A stretch of DNA of 64,000 nucleotides, taken from contig OY754469.1 in NCBI GenBank assembly GCA_963575645.1, forward strand, positions 38,522,753 to 38,586,752, written 5' to 3'. The notes beneath the pieces were generated by a model. That model was not told where the DNA came from and ran no database searches. It saw only the letters and a program-made list of their open reading frames with translations. Positions 42,444 to 51,900 of this stretch are shown here, one piece after another. Position 1 is the stretch's first letter; every line of letters starts with the position of its first letter. A program made the position numbers and the translations under genes. The DNA is from Xanthostigma xanthostigma (lineage: Eukaryota; Arthropoda; Insecta; Raphidioptera; Raphidiidae).

Positions 42444-43135
42444 AGTTATTGAAAAATAGTGATTGTTGATTGGTTGCTTTATAAAACGTGACTAATGATT
42501 GTGAGGGCTGTGTAAAAACGGTGTATAGCGGAATAAAAAAATGTGATTAGTGGTGATTAAAAATATGAAGTAACTATGGGCCGGCTCCGTTGACTACGTA
42601 AAATTTGAAATGGAAGACCGACCCTGTGCCTATATTTTCGGGCATTGTTTATAATAAAAAAATCAATACAATTTCATAATATTGTGACGGATGAGTAAGT
42701 TAATTGTTTCAAATAGTGACTCGGCATTTTGTAAACAAAAACACACTATTTTCTCACTATTGTTGTTGATGCAGTTTGCGCAGCCAGCCTTGCTTCACAA
42801 CGACGATATTTTGTCACTGTTGCGTTCAGGATCTGTGATTCGAACTTTAATTTCATCTTATTTATATTTATTAGTTTTTAAACGCCGGCATTTTACTTGT
42901 CTTTGGTATATTAGTGTGTAGTGAAATTTACACTGAAATGTGTATAGGTTAGGTTTAGTGTAAACTGTTGGTACACTAATAACAAACAGGGACTAGTGCA
43001 TGATTCTGAACTAGATTGTACACGCGCCTTACAAAATAGAAAAAATGACACATACGTGACAGATTTCACAAGGTCAGTGTATCTTACACTTTTGTATAAC
43101 AAACGCTATAGTGTCACAAGTGCCAACACTTCTTA
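42444..43135. other. gene-free stretch
   Basis: 'gaaatttacactgaaatgtg' and nearby 'gtgtaaactgttggtacact' resemble 3455-3560. A short frame at 42691-42921 has no domain. Confidence 0.45.
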
Positions 43136-43503
43136 AAGCCGCTGCACACGAGGCTAGAAACACTGCTTGGACTTCTGCTGGCCGGTAAGAAGCTGGAAAT
43201 TACGTCACTGCGGACTCGCCTGCTAGCTCACAAGATAGGTTTTAAAATTAGAACAGGGGCTATTTTTCAAAAACCAATCAGCGACTTGATCAAAAGCCCA
43301 CAAACAAACACTATGCGTGTTCTGTTCAGAGACAATAAACATTCACATTTTTGTTACCATTCTATTACTGCGCGTGCACGGAATCTACCTGCAAAACAAG
43401 CTTGAAAATACATCTCGTGTGAAGCGAGCACATAATAACAATTAAGAAAACCAGCGCTAGAAATCGAGTAGTGAAATGTAGAAAGGAACCTAGCGGCGGA
43501 CTA
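43136..43503. mobile_element. Harbinger-like MITE, right-truncated
   Basis: Starts AAGCCGCTGCACACGAGG and follows the family to 'gcgctagaaatcgagtag' but lacks a complete right end; the next family member begins immediately after, at 43507. Confidence 0.7.
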
Positions 43504-43506
43504 TAA

Positions 43507-43949
43507 GGCCGCTGCACACGAGGCTAGAAACGCTGCTAGCCGGTAGGCTGGGTACGAAGCTAGAAATGACGCTACTGCGGGCTGGCCTGCTAGCTCACAA
43601 GATAGGTTTTAAAATTAGAACAAGGACTATTTTCCCTGCGAGATTTGCTGCTAGGTATGAGCAAGAACCAATCAGGAAGCAGTATCTTGTCACGTGGGCA
43701 GTTGAACAAACACCCACAAACCAACGTGGTGTCGCATTCTGTTCAGAGTCAAACAACAGACACGTTTTGCTCTGTGTTTATATTCGAACTGTCACTGTGC
43801 GCGCACCAGATCTATCCACAAAACAAACTTGAAATATAGTCTCGTCTGAAGCGAGCGCTTAACAGCAATCAAGAAAACCAGCGCTAGAAAACTTGTAGGC
43901 AAATCTTGCAAAGAATCTAGCAGCGTTTCTGGCCTCGTGTGCAGCGGCC
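43507..43949. mobile_element. Harbinger-like MITE, full copy
   Basis: GGCCGCTGCACACGAGGC at the left and its inverse GCCTCGTGTGCAGCGGCC at the right are perfect over 18 bp. Left flank TAA, right flank TTTA. Interior matches 21112-21546. The 88-codon frame inside is not conserved in other copies. Confidence 0.8.
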
Positions 43950-44087
43950 TTTACACTGGAGTACAATACCAAACGCAGCTATTATTTATTATAGTGATCC
44001 GGTCCGGCTTCGCTCTAATTTTAGTTTTTTCGTCGACTTACGTTGCAAAATTGGTCTCCACGAAAAGTGTTTTTATTTTATCGCGAT

Positions 44088-44215
44088 AATATGTAGCCTA
44101 TAATATGTCCATCCTGAATGTTCGTTCTAAATATTGGTGAAAAAAAATTTGAAATCGGATGAGTAGTTTTTGAAGATACCTCCTACATCCTAACTTACAA
44201 ACTTTGCCTCTAATA
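44088..44215 (+). repeat. dispersed repeat, partner of 1464
   Basis: Shares 'taaatattggtgaaaa' and 'gatacctcctacatcc' with 1464-1585. Immediately before, 43996-44070 'gtccggcttcgctctaattt' is similar to 38889-38970. Confidence 0.6.
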
Positions 44216-44613
44216 TAAATTAATATTGATTTTTTTTTCATGCATACTAATTTTTCTAGCTTAGAATCGTAATTTCTACAACGGCCATTTTGTTTACATG
44301 GTTTTTCTATAAATAAATTCAAATAATAATATCTAGATTTGCAAAGCTTATATGACAGATTCCCCTGCACATCATCTTAATTTTCTTGTACATTAAATAC
44401 GTTTTAAAAGAAGTGATAAAATGGAAGATTGGCGATTTCGACTCGGGTGATTGCCGCCCTCGCTGCGCTCTGCCGAACAAACGCCACACTCGTTCGCAAT
44501 CGTCAATTTTCTGCCCTTGTAACATAGGATATAATAAATAAAATTGTCGACCAATTTTTTTCAGACAATATATTGACAAAAATAAAATATTATAAATCAA
44601 TGAAACAATATAT

Positions 44614-44647
44614 GACGTTTCGATCTGCAGGTTTAGATCTTCTTCAA
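44614..44647 (-). ncRNA. hammerhead-like core, copy C (candidate)
   Basis: Minus strand: TTGAAGA, A, stem GATCT, loop AAACCTGC, stem AGATC, GAAACGTC. The first core base is T instead of C, which would weaken a ribozyme, but stem II pairing is preserved by a compensating change relative to 31733. Confidence 0.3.
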
Positions 44648-44747
44648 AAATATCTAAAAAATAAAAAAATAATTATTTATTATTATATTACATATAATTG
44701 TTATTATTATTAATTATTATAATTATTTATTTATTTAAATAATATTT

Positions 44748-44889
44748 ATGTCGCCGGGATATTGTCAAACCCGTGATATTATAATTTCACTTAGTGAAAT
44801 TATAATATCACGAATCTTTGTCAATCGTGATATTGTAATTTCACTAGTGAAATTACAATATCATGGATTTGACAATATCCCGGCGACAT
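44748..44889. mobile_element. palindromic micro-element with two inner palindromes
   Basis: Outer tips ATGTCGCCGGGATATTGTCA and its inverse at 44870-44889. Inside are a 41-bp palindrome (44772-44812; arms of 20 bp, CGTGATATTATAATTTCACT, one central base) and a second of 40 bp (44826-44865) with one mismatch. It is inserted in the Penelope-like copy C. Confidence 0.85.
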
Positions 44890-45020
44890 TTATATTGTTT
44901 TACCTATTGATTTATAATATTTCATTTTTGTCAATATATTGTCTGAAAAAAATTGGTCGACAATTTTATTTATTTGAAGAGTTCTATTCAGACGTTAATC
45001 AAAGATTTGAACATAGGATA

Positions 45021-45535
45021 CCTACAGGTAATACTTAGTATGTGATTTACCTGCGCTGCAAAGATCGTTAAAGTGCCGACGACGACGATCACAGCGCGTC
45101 GTCCTGAACCGATGCCATTCGCCGACGTGCTATTTTCCCTTTCTTTTCAACATTGCACGGATACTTCTCGCTCTTACACAGGTCTTTCAACAAACATACG
45201 ATGTGTGGGTCGTGATCTTTGTCTGGTTCGTGGAAGGTCTAAGGTCACAAGTTCCTTCTCTGAAAATAATATTTATAAAACGAATATTTAAACGTACAGT
45301 TCAAGTTGTGAAATTTTATTTTGCATAAATAATTTTTTTCTGTTTTTTGACCATCTTGTTACTTTTTGGCATAAACCAAACATTGGGTCGATTCGGTCAG
45401 TCCCTTGTGTGATTGTAATTATAGGGTAGCTGGCGCCTTCTATGACTTTTGAGTTTTTTTTTCTTTTTTTGTTTTAAGTAGGTAAAACTTCTTTAGGCGC
45501 GTTTTAGGAAAAGCTTGTGATGTTTTTGCGCGGCC
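45021..45535. other. gene-free stretch with GC-richer frame
   Basis: The 72-codon frame 45073-45291 (MPTTTITARRPEPMPFADVL at its start) is GC-richer than its surroundings but matches no family I know and has no clear splice sites. A moth motif 'aaaacttctttaggcgcg' is at 45484. Confidence 0.35.
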
Positions 45536-46099
45536 TATAGACTGTGTGCACGAAGCCCACTAGCGCCACTAGTGGGTAATAGATAATTATTGAACTCGCT
45601 TTTTAAGGAAATCGCGACATGTTTCTAAGTCAAAAACTTTAGTTGACCATGATGTGTCAAAAAAAAAATGTAGGTAATAAGGAAAACTGATGTTAATTTT
45701 TTATACCATAAAATTCAGATTGTAAACCATTATATAAATAGCATAACATGAAAGGTGTGTAAGAATTATTTATTTATCAATTATGACGTACAATATATAA
45801 ATAATTAATCTGTTCACATTGGCAGCGAAACGTCAAATTATGGCACCAATAGTCTTTGTTTTACTTAAATCGCCATCAGCGAAACAGCCCGGATTACAAC
45901 AAGCATTTCCATATCGCTTAGTTTTGCCCATGTTTTCTTTGTAATTAAAAAAGTTCATAAAATTGTAACTATTTTCACTTTTAATAAACATTGCTCACTG
46001 ACATACGGAAAGTTTGAGCTTGAAGTTTCCCCTAGTGCTCACCACAAAGACTCGCGTCGAAAAATTTGTAACTCCGCCTCCTTGCACCTATAGCCCATA
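45536..46099 (-). mobile_element. THAP-like MITE, copy 1
   Basis: Left tip TATAGACTGTGTGCACG and inverse right tip 'tgcacctatagcccata' are imperfect inverted repeats. Close copy at 55988-56441; a left-end piece is inverted at 48315-48447. Contains a short conserved minus-strand frame (45833-45991). Copy 1 carries extra AT-rich DNA near 45700-45800 relative to copy 2. Confidence 0.7.
45833..45991 (-). pseudogene. 52-codon THAP-like exon
   Basis: The frame runs ATG to TGA and reads MFIKSENSYNFMNFFNYKEN, then MGKTKRYGNACCNPGCFADG and DLSKTKTIG. The second Met begins a basic stretch followed by Cys-Cys-x(3)-Cys, the layout of a THAP domain start. Compare MGKKLSNRKCCVVDCK at 20392. The copy at 56178-56335 has lost one base and is frameshifted. 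The rest of the THAP domain is absent. The THAP link is an inference from layout, not a firm family match. Confidence 0.4.
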
Positions 46100-46303
46100 C
46101 AAGTCCAGTTTCACGGGAATTCGGTACCTACTATATATAGCATATATTTTTGCCAAATGTTTTGGACATTCTGCGTGATTGAACAGTAGACTGGACTTTT
46201 GGCATCTAGTCTCGTGGCTGCGAAAAAAACAGGACGACGGATTCTGGTCGTACATAGTAAGGATAGATTTAAAATACTGTCAGTTTGGTTAGCCCTGAAT
46301 TAA

Positions 46304-47291
46304 GGCCGCTGCACACGGGGCTGGAATTGCCGCTAGATTCCTTGCTAGATTTGACTACTCTAGTTTTCTAGCGCTGGTTTTCTTGATTGGTTTTATGTGC
46401 TCGCTTCACACCAGATGTCTTTTCAAGCTTGCTTTGTAGGCAGGTTCAGTGCGCGCGCAATGATAGAACGGTAACAAACGTGAACGTGTCTCTGAACAGA
46501 ACACACACTACGGCACAGTGTTTGTTTGTGGGCGTTTGTTCATGTCGACCTCGTGGTTCCTGATTGGTTCTTGCTCAGAGCAGCAGAGGACCTAGCAAGA
46601 AAAAAAATTAAAAACAGGCTTTTATTACTTAGTTGTTAATAAAAATGAACTAAAAAGTTAAAAATAATCTTATTTCGATTTGAAATAAGTCGTTTTATAC
46701 GCACCCTCAAGTTTTCAAAGCGTGTTACACCGTCTTTTTTTTCTCTTGCTATTAAAATGTAACACGCTTTTATTTGAAGACTTGAGACTGTGATAACTAG
46801 GTATAAAACAACTTATTTCTAATCGAAATAAAACTATTTTTATATTTTTAGTTCATTTTTATAAACAACTAATAAAAACTTGTTTTAAAAAAAATGTTTT
46901 CGATTATTTAATTTTAAGTTTTTAGTGTGCTTTATTAAAAGTGCAATTTGCAACCGAGCGAAAGCCGGAACGGTCAGTTAGTTATCATAATATTGTATTG
47001 TCATCGAAACTGCATACGTATGCAAAATTTCAACTCAATCGGATAACGGGAAGTGGGTCAAATTTCACTTGCAAGTTTTGATTTCAGACAGACGCCGGGA
47101 CAGGTGAAACTAAACAAAAACTTTGAAAATAGCCTCTGTTCTAATTTTAAAACCTATCTTGTGAGCGAGCAGGCGGCCCGCAGTGATGTTACTTCCAGCC
47201 TCTTCGCCAGCCTGCCGGCCAGCAGAAGTCCCAGCAGTGTTTCTAGCCAGAGATATTAAATATCTCTGTTTCTAGTCTCGTGTGCAGCGGC
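46304..47291. mobile_element. Harbinger-like MITE split by another repeat
   Basis: Left part 46304-46605 (GGCCGCTGCACACGGGGC start) and right part 47128-47291 (ending in the inverse 'ctcgtgtgcagcggc') join into a normal family member at 'gcaagaaaa | atagcc', as in 16320-16340. TAA precedes the left tip (46301-46303). Confidence 0.75.
46606..47127. repeat. lepidopteran-type interspersed repeat, nested
   Basis: Starts 'aaattaaaaacaggctttta' and ends after 'gggacaggtgaaactaaaca'. It contains one inner unit of the type tandemly repeated at 6687-7382 and the 'cgaaagccggaacggtcagt' block. The plus frame 47053-47259 crosses the junction and is not a gene. Confidence 0.75.
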
Positions 47292-47571
47292 TTTTATAGT
47301 CATTTAAGTATGAATGACGGTGAACCGTAACATGCCACATAATATGACTGTACAGTGTACTGATGTGTGAAAATGACAAGTTTAAAATTAAATTTGCATA
47401 TGAAGTGATAATCTGGTTACGCGATCAAAGGCATCCCGCGACGACAAAATGACAGCTTCGAGTGTTGTTTTTGTCTAACAATTTATGGTTTGGCAATAAT
47501 TTTATAGTTACAGTACCAACAAATGTCAAATATAGTAGGTATCATAGATGCAAGTAATTTGGTATAATACG

Positions 47572-48306
47572 CGCCACAGATCTAAAAGGTTCGGAAGTTA
47601 GTCACAAACAGCGTCGCAAAGGCACATTTTAGAGCCGTTAAGACTCCTAACACTTCCCAGCTACCTGCACGGAACGTGCGCTCGTCGGTGATCGCTCGCG
47701 TTGCCTTTGTCACTTGTCACTTTCCTGCTTTAAAGTACAGTCGAGTACGCTATTGTCAAGTTGTTATTGTTATTTTAGTTTTGTTGAGTTGCGAGTTTGT
47801 AGTTTTTCAACAGACTGTACAAGCGCAAGCCTGCATTCGCATCTAAGGCTCAATTACATTGAGCGAGTTTACAAGCTGCTTGTTGGCGAGTTTAGAAGCG
47901 GGCGAGTTGGCTAGTGAGATACGGATGATGACACACAAACTTCTCACTCGCTCACTAGCCAACTAGCTAACGAACCACATATTGTGAATTTGTTGTTGTT
48001 CTTCTTTCATTTCCGTCGACATTTTGTAGACACTGAAACCAGAAACTATCAAGACGCATCTAGTTCACCAGCAACTATGATGACACACGGTTAATTTACT
48101 AGCTAACAATCCCAAACTCCAGCGAGTAGCGAGTAAAGTTGACCGGCTTTTAAATTTACTCGCAGATAGTTTACAATCTGCTACTTGGCTAGTAAACTGA
48201 TTACACTGAGCGAGTTTATTAGCAAATAGCGAATTCGCCAACAAGCAGCTTGTAACTCGCTCAATGTAATTGAGTCTTAACTTCCGAGCCTTTTAGATTC
48301 GTGGCC
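47572..48306. mobile_element. TIR element family E, interrupted copy
   Basis: Ends GCCACAGATCTAAAAGG and the inverse of 'ccttttagattcgtggc'. It matches 15613-15916 on both sides of an insertion at 47847-48277. Confidence 0.75.
47847..48277. mobile_element. PIF/Harbinger-like MITE with TAA duplications
   Basis: Left end GGCTCAATTACATTGAGCGA and the near-perfect inverse at 48258-48277, with TIRs extending to about 44 bp ('acaagctgcttgttggcga'). TAA flanks both sides (47844-47846 and 48278-48280). The empty site 'gcatctaacttcc' is preserved at 15890, which proves insertion and the 3-bp duplication. Confidence 0.9.
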
Positions 48307-48314
48307 AGTGGTGC

Positions 48315-48447
48315 CAGAACTGTTTTGTTTTGCGTTTTTGACTTATCACCATAGAAACATGTCGTGATTTCCATAAAAAGTGAGTTCAATAATTCTCTAT
48401 TACCCACTAGCGGCGTTAGTAGGCTCCGTGCACACAGCCTATACGTG
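48315..48447 (-). mobile_element. THAP-like MITE end fragment (inverted)
   Basis: 'catgtcgtgatttccataaa' to 'ccgtgcacacagcctata' is the inverse of the left end of 45536 and 55988. Only the end is left. Confidence 0.65.
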
Positions 48448-48599
48448 ATGCAAAAATAGTAAATAATGACTGCTTATGCAGTTCCATTAAAAAACTTACG
48501 TTCAAGTGTTGAAAAGGCTTTAATTTTGTAAAAACCTTAAAAATAAATCACGAAAGATACAATTATTATATAAAACATACGTTGTAGCTCATATATCTC

Positions 48600-48845
48600 T
48601 TCTGAGCATGCGCCAATTTTTTCGAAAACAGTATAGGGCTCTTCATATTTGCATATCAAATATCCTACCAAAATTTGGTTTCAATTCGCTCATCCGTTTG
48701 ACGTGTATCGTGTTCACAGACTAGCAGACAAAAATTTGTTTTTTTTTTAATTCGAGAGACCGTCAAAACTAAAAAATACTGTAAAGTTTTGAAAAGTGCA
48801 TTTTGGCCGAAATTAGTACCATTTTGTGGTGTTGGAATGCTAATA
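48600..48845 (-). repeat. dispersed repeat family B, inverted copy
   Basis: 'ttggtttcaattcgctcatc' and 'gtgtatcgtgttcacagact' match 35990-36050 and the inverse of 3960-4030. Confidence 0.65.
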
Positions 48846-50212
48846 ATAATAAGCTCAAAAATAAGTATCGATGACATAATCATTTTTAAAAATACATAAG
48901 TTACCCAAATTATACAAATTCAACTGTTATTTTTGGTCGACCCTTGTATTAAATTATTAATATCCTCCTAATACCGGTGCGTCAGTTTTTTATCGTGAGA
49001 GAAAAATGCTAATGATTTGTTCACTTCTGTAGTGTTTTTATTCTAATAGTGGAATTTTTGGAATTGCTAATTTATTATTGTCGCTATTATCGTTAATTTA
49101 AACAAACATATGAAAATATTTGGAATTATATATTAATTTATTTTTAAAAGTAAATAGTTGAAATTTTATTTTTGATCAACCAACTGGTGCTAATTTTACT
49201 ACTATTTTAAAACAATTTGTGTATAACGATTAGTTTTCGTGTCTATATATATTTCGCGTTTTACTTGAAAACTGCTGGAAAGCCTCGATCACTACAAATA
49301 GACATAGGTAATAATTTTCTTTCCGAATAATATCGTCATAGTCAGAAGCAATTTTTATTAATCCTGTCTTTTAATTTTGATTTTTTAATTTGTTTCAGCA
49401 TCAAACAACCTTATACTCGTTAAGGACAAGCCAATTGAGCCGAATTCTAGTCAGAATGGTATGTAAAATATTTATTTATTATTATTACACGTATTTTTTT
49501 AACCTACGACTAGTTTTTTTTTGATCATTATATTCTCTAAATAGAAAACTCCATTTAACGTCACTCGATATAACGACAAACTCCTTAAAGCGTCGAAATT
49601 ACTCGACTCTAGTTGGTTTACCTTATTGATCATACAATGGTACACTCTAAATAACGACACACCCACTCTAAATGAAGACAACAATACGTCATCATTAAGC
49701 AATAAACAGTACTTGTTTGTTACCCAGCCCCGGATCTAGGGGGGGGGGGGCAAACCGGGGCACCTCCCCCGGGCGGCAGTGTTAGAGGGCGGCAAAACCA
49801 CATCTAATCTGTCCTTTTTCCGATTTACTGTATCTGCTTGTTTTCTAAAAGTTTCCCGTTCACGAAAAATACCAACCATTATATATTTATGAGTTTTTTT
49901 AAGTAATTTATCTCAAAAGCTGGCGAGAGGGGGCGCTAAGAAATTCGTTCTTTTGTTTGTTGGGATTCTCTTTCATATGTTTAGCTCAGCTGCTTATCGA
50001 TAAGTTATCATATTCTTAGTTGCCCACAAACTTGCAAACTGTGAACATGGCGAGTAAAAAAATCTTTGTGTATTGAACTGACTTACGTGTGTTTCTATTT
50101 AACGAGATACGACTTCAGCAGTCCATGAGTGTTTGGTCTAAAGTCTAAACCATCGACTTGCACTCCTGGACATGCCTTTGCCATATATCGTTGTAATAGT
50201 TTTTCGGTTCAC
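48846..50212. other. gene-free stretch with pogo-like fragment
   Basis: 49545-49690 ('aaaactccatttaacgtcac', 'cgatataacgac', 'ctctaaataacgacac') resembles a degraded pogo/Tigger end. A G-run (49740-49752) inside 'ccccggatctagg' follows at 49730. The rest is unassigned AT-rich DNA. Confidence 0.4.
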
Positions 50213-50605
50213 TCATATATTTAATAATAACCTATATGAATTATTGCCTATCTAATCAATGTGCGTTGAGTGTACCCAACAAAGCGTATCGGGAATATAT
50301 CTGCGTCTCTTTCTTCAATGTAATTCCCTGATTTCTCCGATGATAGGATTGATTGGTGTACACTTGCATTCAATCCGAATAAAGTATCTCTGTTTCAAAA
50401 ACTGTGTCTTTTTCTATGACGTTAACATGGGCGCAATCAGCTTTTGGCCAAAAAGGGGGAAAATTAGAAATTTTTAAGCTGGGTTCTCCGTGCTTGTTTT
50501 GCCCTCCTGGATACTCCAGTGCTTACGGCGTAAAAAAAACAGAAGTATATGTTTGCACCCTATAATGGTTCGGTTGCGATTTTATTCCTATGCTCGGTAT
50601 AGAAT
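50213..50605 (-). repeat. dispersed repeat family A, copy 4 (inverted)
   Basis: Inverse of 1868-2236; includes 'tatgacgttaacatgggcgc' and 'ccagtgcttacggcgtaaaa'. Confidence 0.75.
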
Positions 50606-51120
50606 AAACGTATATGGGTTCAATGATTGAGAAGGATAGAGTTACATTGTGGCATCTCTATCATTTTCTCTACACGCACGATTGAGGTTAAGTTATCATT
50701 TTGAGAGAGATAGAGATGACCACAACGTCAGTTTGTTTTTTAACACCGCTAAGGGCATGTCCAGAGTGTACGTCGATCGTCGAAACTTTAACTCTTTCAG
50801 ATATATAAACTCGCATTGTGAGTAGCATTCAAATACCGCGAGTCGAAAAGAACGCCACGGGCTTTCTGATGTTATACCCACGGTGCTACCTGACCTGTCA
50901 CGTGCGCGCCCCGTATCTAAGCGATGGCGAGCTTTCGTAGCGTCCCAATGCTGTGCGCAGTGTGCTGTGTAATAAAGCTCACTGGCCACTGCCTAAGATC
51001 TAGCTGCGTTTGAATGTAAAACATGCCGCGCCCGCGATTATATCTACGATATGCTCGCGTTCAAATAACTATTATCCTACAAAGAGCTGCGTGCAGACAC
51101 GCTGTACTATATTTATTTTT
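50606..51120. other. gene-free stretch
   Basis: A GC-richer section at 50860-51000 has no domain on either strand. No gene supported. Confidence 0.4.
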
Positions 51121-51544
51121 AAGAGTATTCGTCCCTGCAAACACCCCCTGCACCCTTCATCTCAAATCTTTTCCCCTCGCCTAAAAACGGTTCGCGCTCT
51201 CCCGACGCTATTTTTAAAGCTAGAGGGTTCTGATAAACGCCAAACGAAAGACAAAGAATCAGACTACAGATCCTTCAGGCGAATTTTTTGAAAAACAGTT
51301 TCGCCTACGTGTGAAATATTACGTAACTTATTATTTTTTTCAAAAGGTTGTAAGTTTTTTCAGGAATGTTTTTTCAAAAAATTCGCCTGAAGGATTTGTA
51401 GTCTGATTCTTTGTCTTTCATTTGGCGTTTACTAGAACCCTCTAGCTTTAAAAATAGCGTCGGGAGAGCGCGAACCGTTTTTAGGCGAGGGGAAAAGATT
51501 TGAGATGAAGGGTGCAGGGGGTGTTTGCAGGGACGAATACTCTT
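51121..51544. repeat. long hairpin: ~177-bp inverted arms of family C
   Basis: 51121-51297 and 51368-51544 are inverted copies with about five differences, separated by 70 bp. Each arm is a family C repeat (see 7890, 35455), here in head-to-head orientation. As a result the same peptide (SIRPCKHPLHPSSQIFSPRL and onward) is open on both strands. A transcript would fold into long double-stranded RNA. Confidence 0.9.
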
Positions 51545-51590
51545 CAGACGAAGTAATACGTCATGTGCATGTGTCATTTTGCTTCTTTAG

Positions 51591-51900
51591 TTGTCATTGG
51601 TCGGTCGGGACAATCGGACGGCATTATTTGTATTCGCTTGCTTGCGTCTCCTGAGTTGTGATTGGTCGGTCGGGACAATCGAACGGCAGTATTTGTGTCT
51701 ATTTGTTTACGTCTGCCGAGTTGTGATTCTTAGGTCGCGACAATCGGACGGCAGTATTTGTATTCGCTTGTTTACGTCTCCTGAGTTGTGATTGGTCGAT
51801 CGGGACAACCGAACGGCAGTATTTTGTATGTGTTTGTTAACATCTACTGAGTTGTGAATTGTCGGTCGAGATAACCGAACGGTCGTATTTGGTTTAGGAA
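51591..51900. repeat. 65-bp minisatellite, five units
   Basis: Units start 'ttgtgattggtcggtcggga' or variants at 51591, 51656, 51721, 51786 and 51852. Each contains 'caatcggacggcagtatttg' or a close variant. The last units are more diverged. Confidence 0.9.

Larger units (their letters stand above)
44532..45009. mobile_element. Penelope-like small element, copy C, 11-bp TSD
   Basis: Perfect 11-bp duplications AACATAGGATA flank it (44521-44531 and 45010-45020). The ends 'aaattgtcgaccaatttttt' and its inverse match copy B, and the right end is again 'cagacgttaatcaaagattt'. Here both arms carry the same ~90-bp inward sequence, making an inverted dimer. The left arm holds the hammerhead-like core on the minus strand (44614-44647). 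A 142-bp palindrome (44748-44889) is nested inside. Confidence 0.65.

Noticed and set aside
45073..45291. 72-codon GC-richer frame as a gene
   Set aside because: No splice sites, promoter or family match could be seen; kept only as a note in the gap entry.
51010..51577. Same 50-residue peptide encoded on both strands, suggesting a duplicated gene
   Set aside because: It is produced by the inverted family C repeats forming the hairpin; both frames are mirror images of non-coding DNA, and single copies at 7890 and 35455 are not open.
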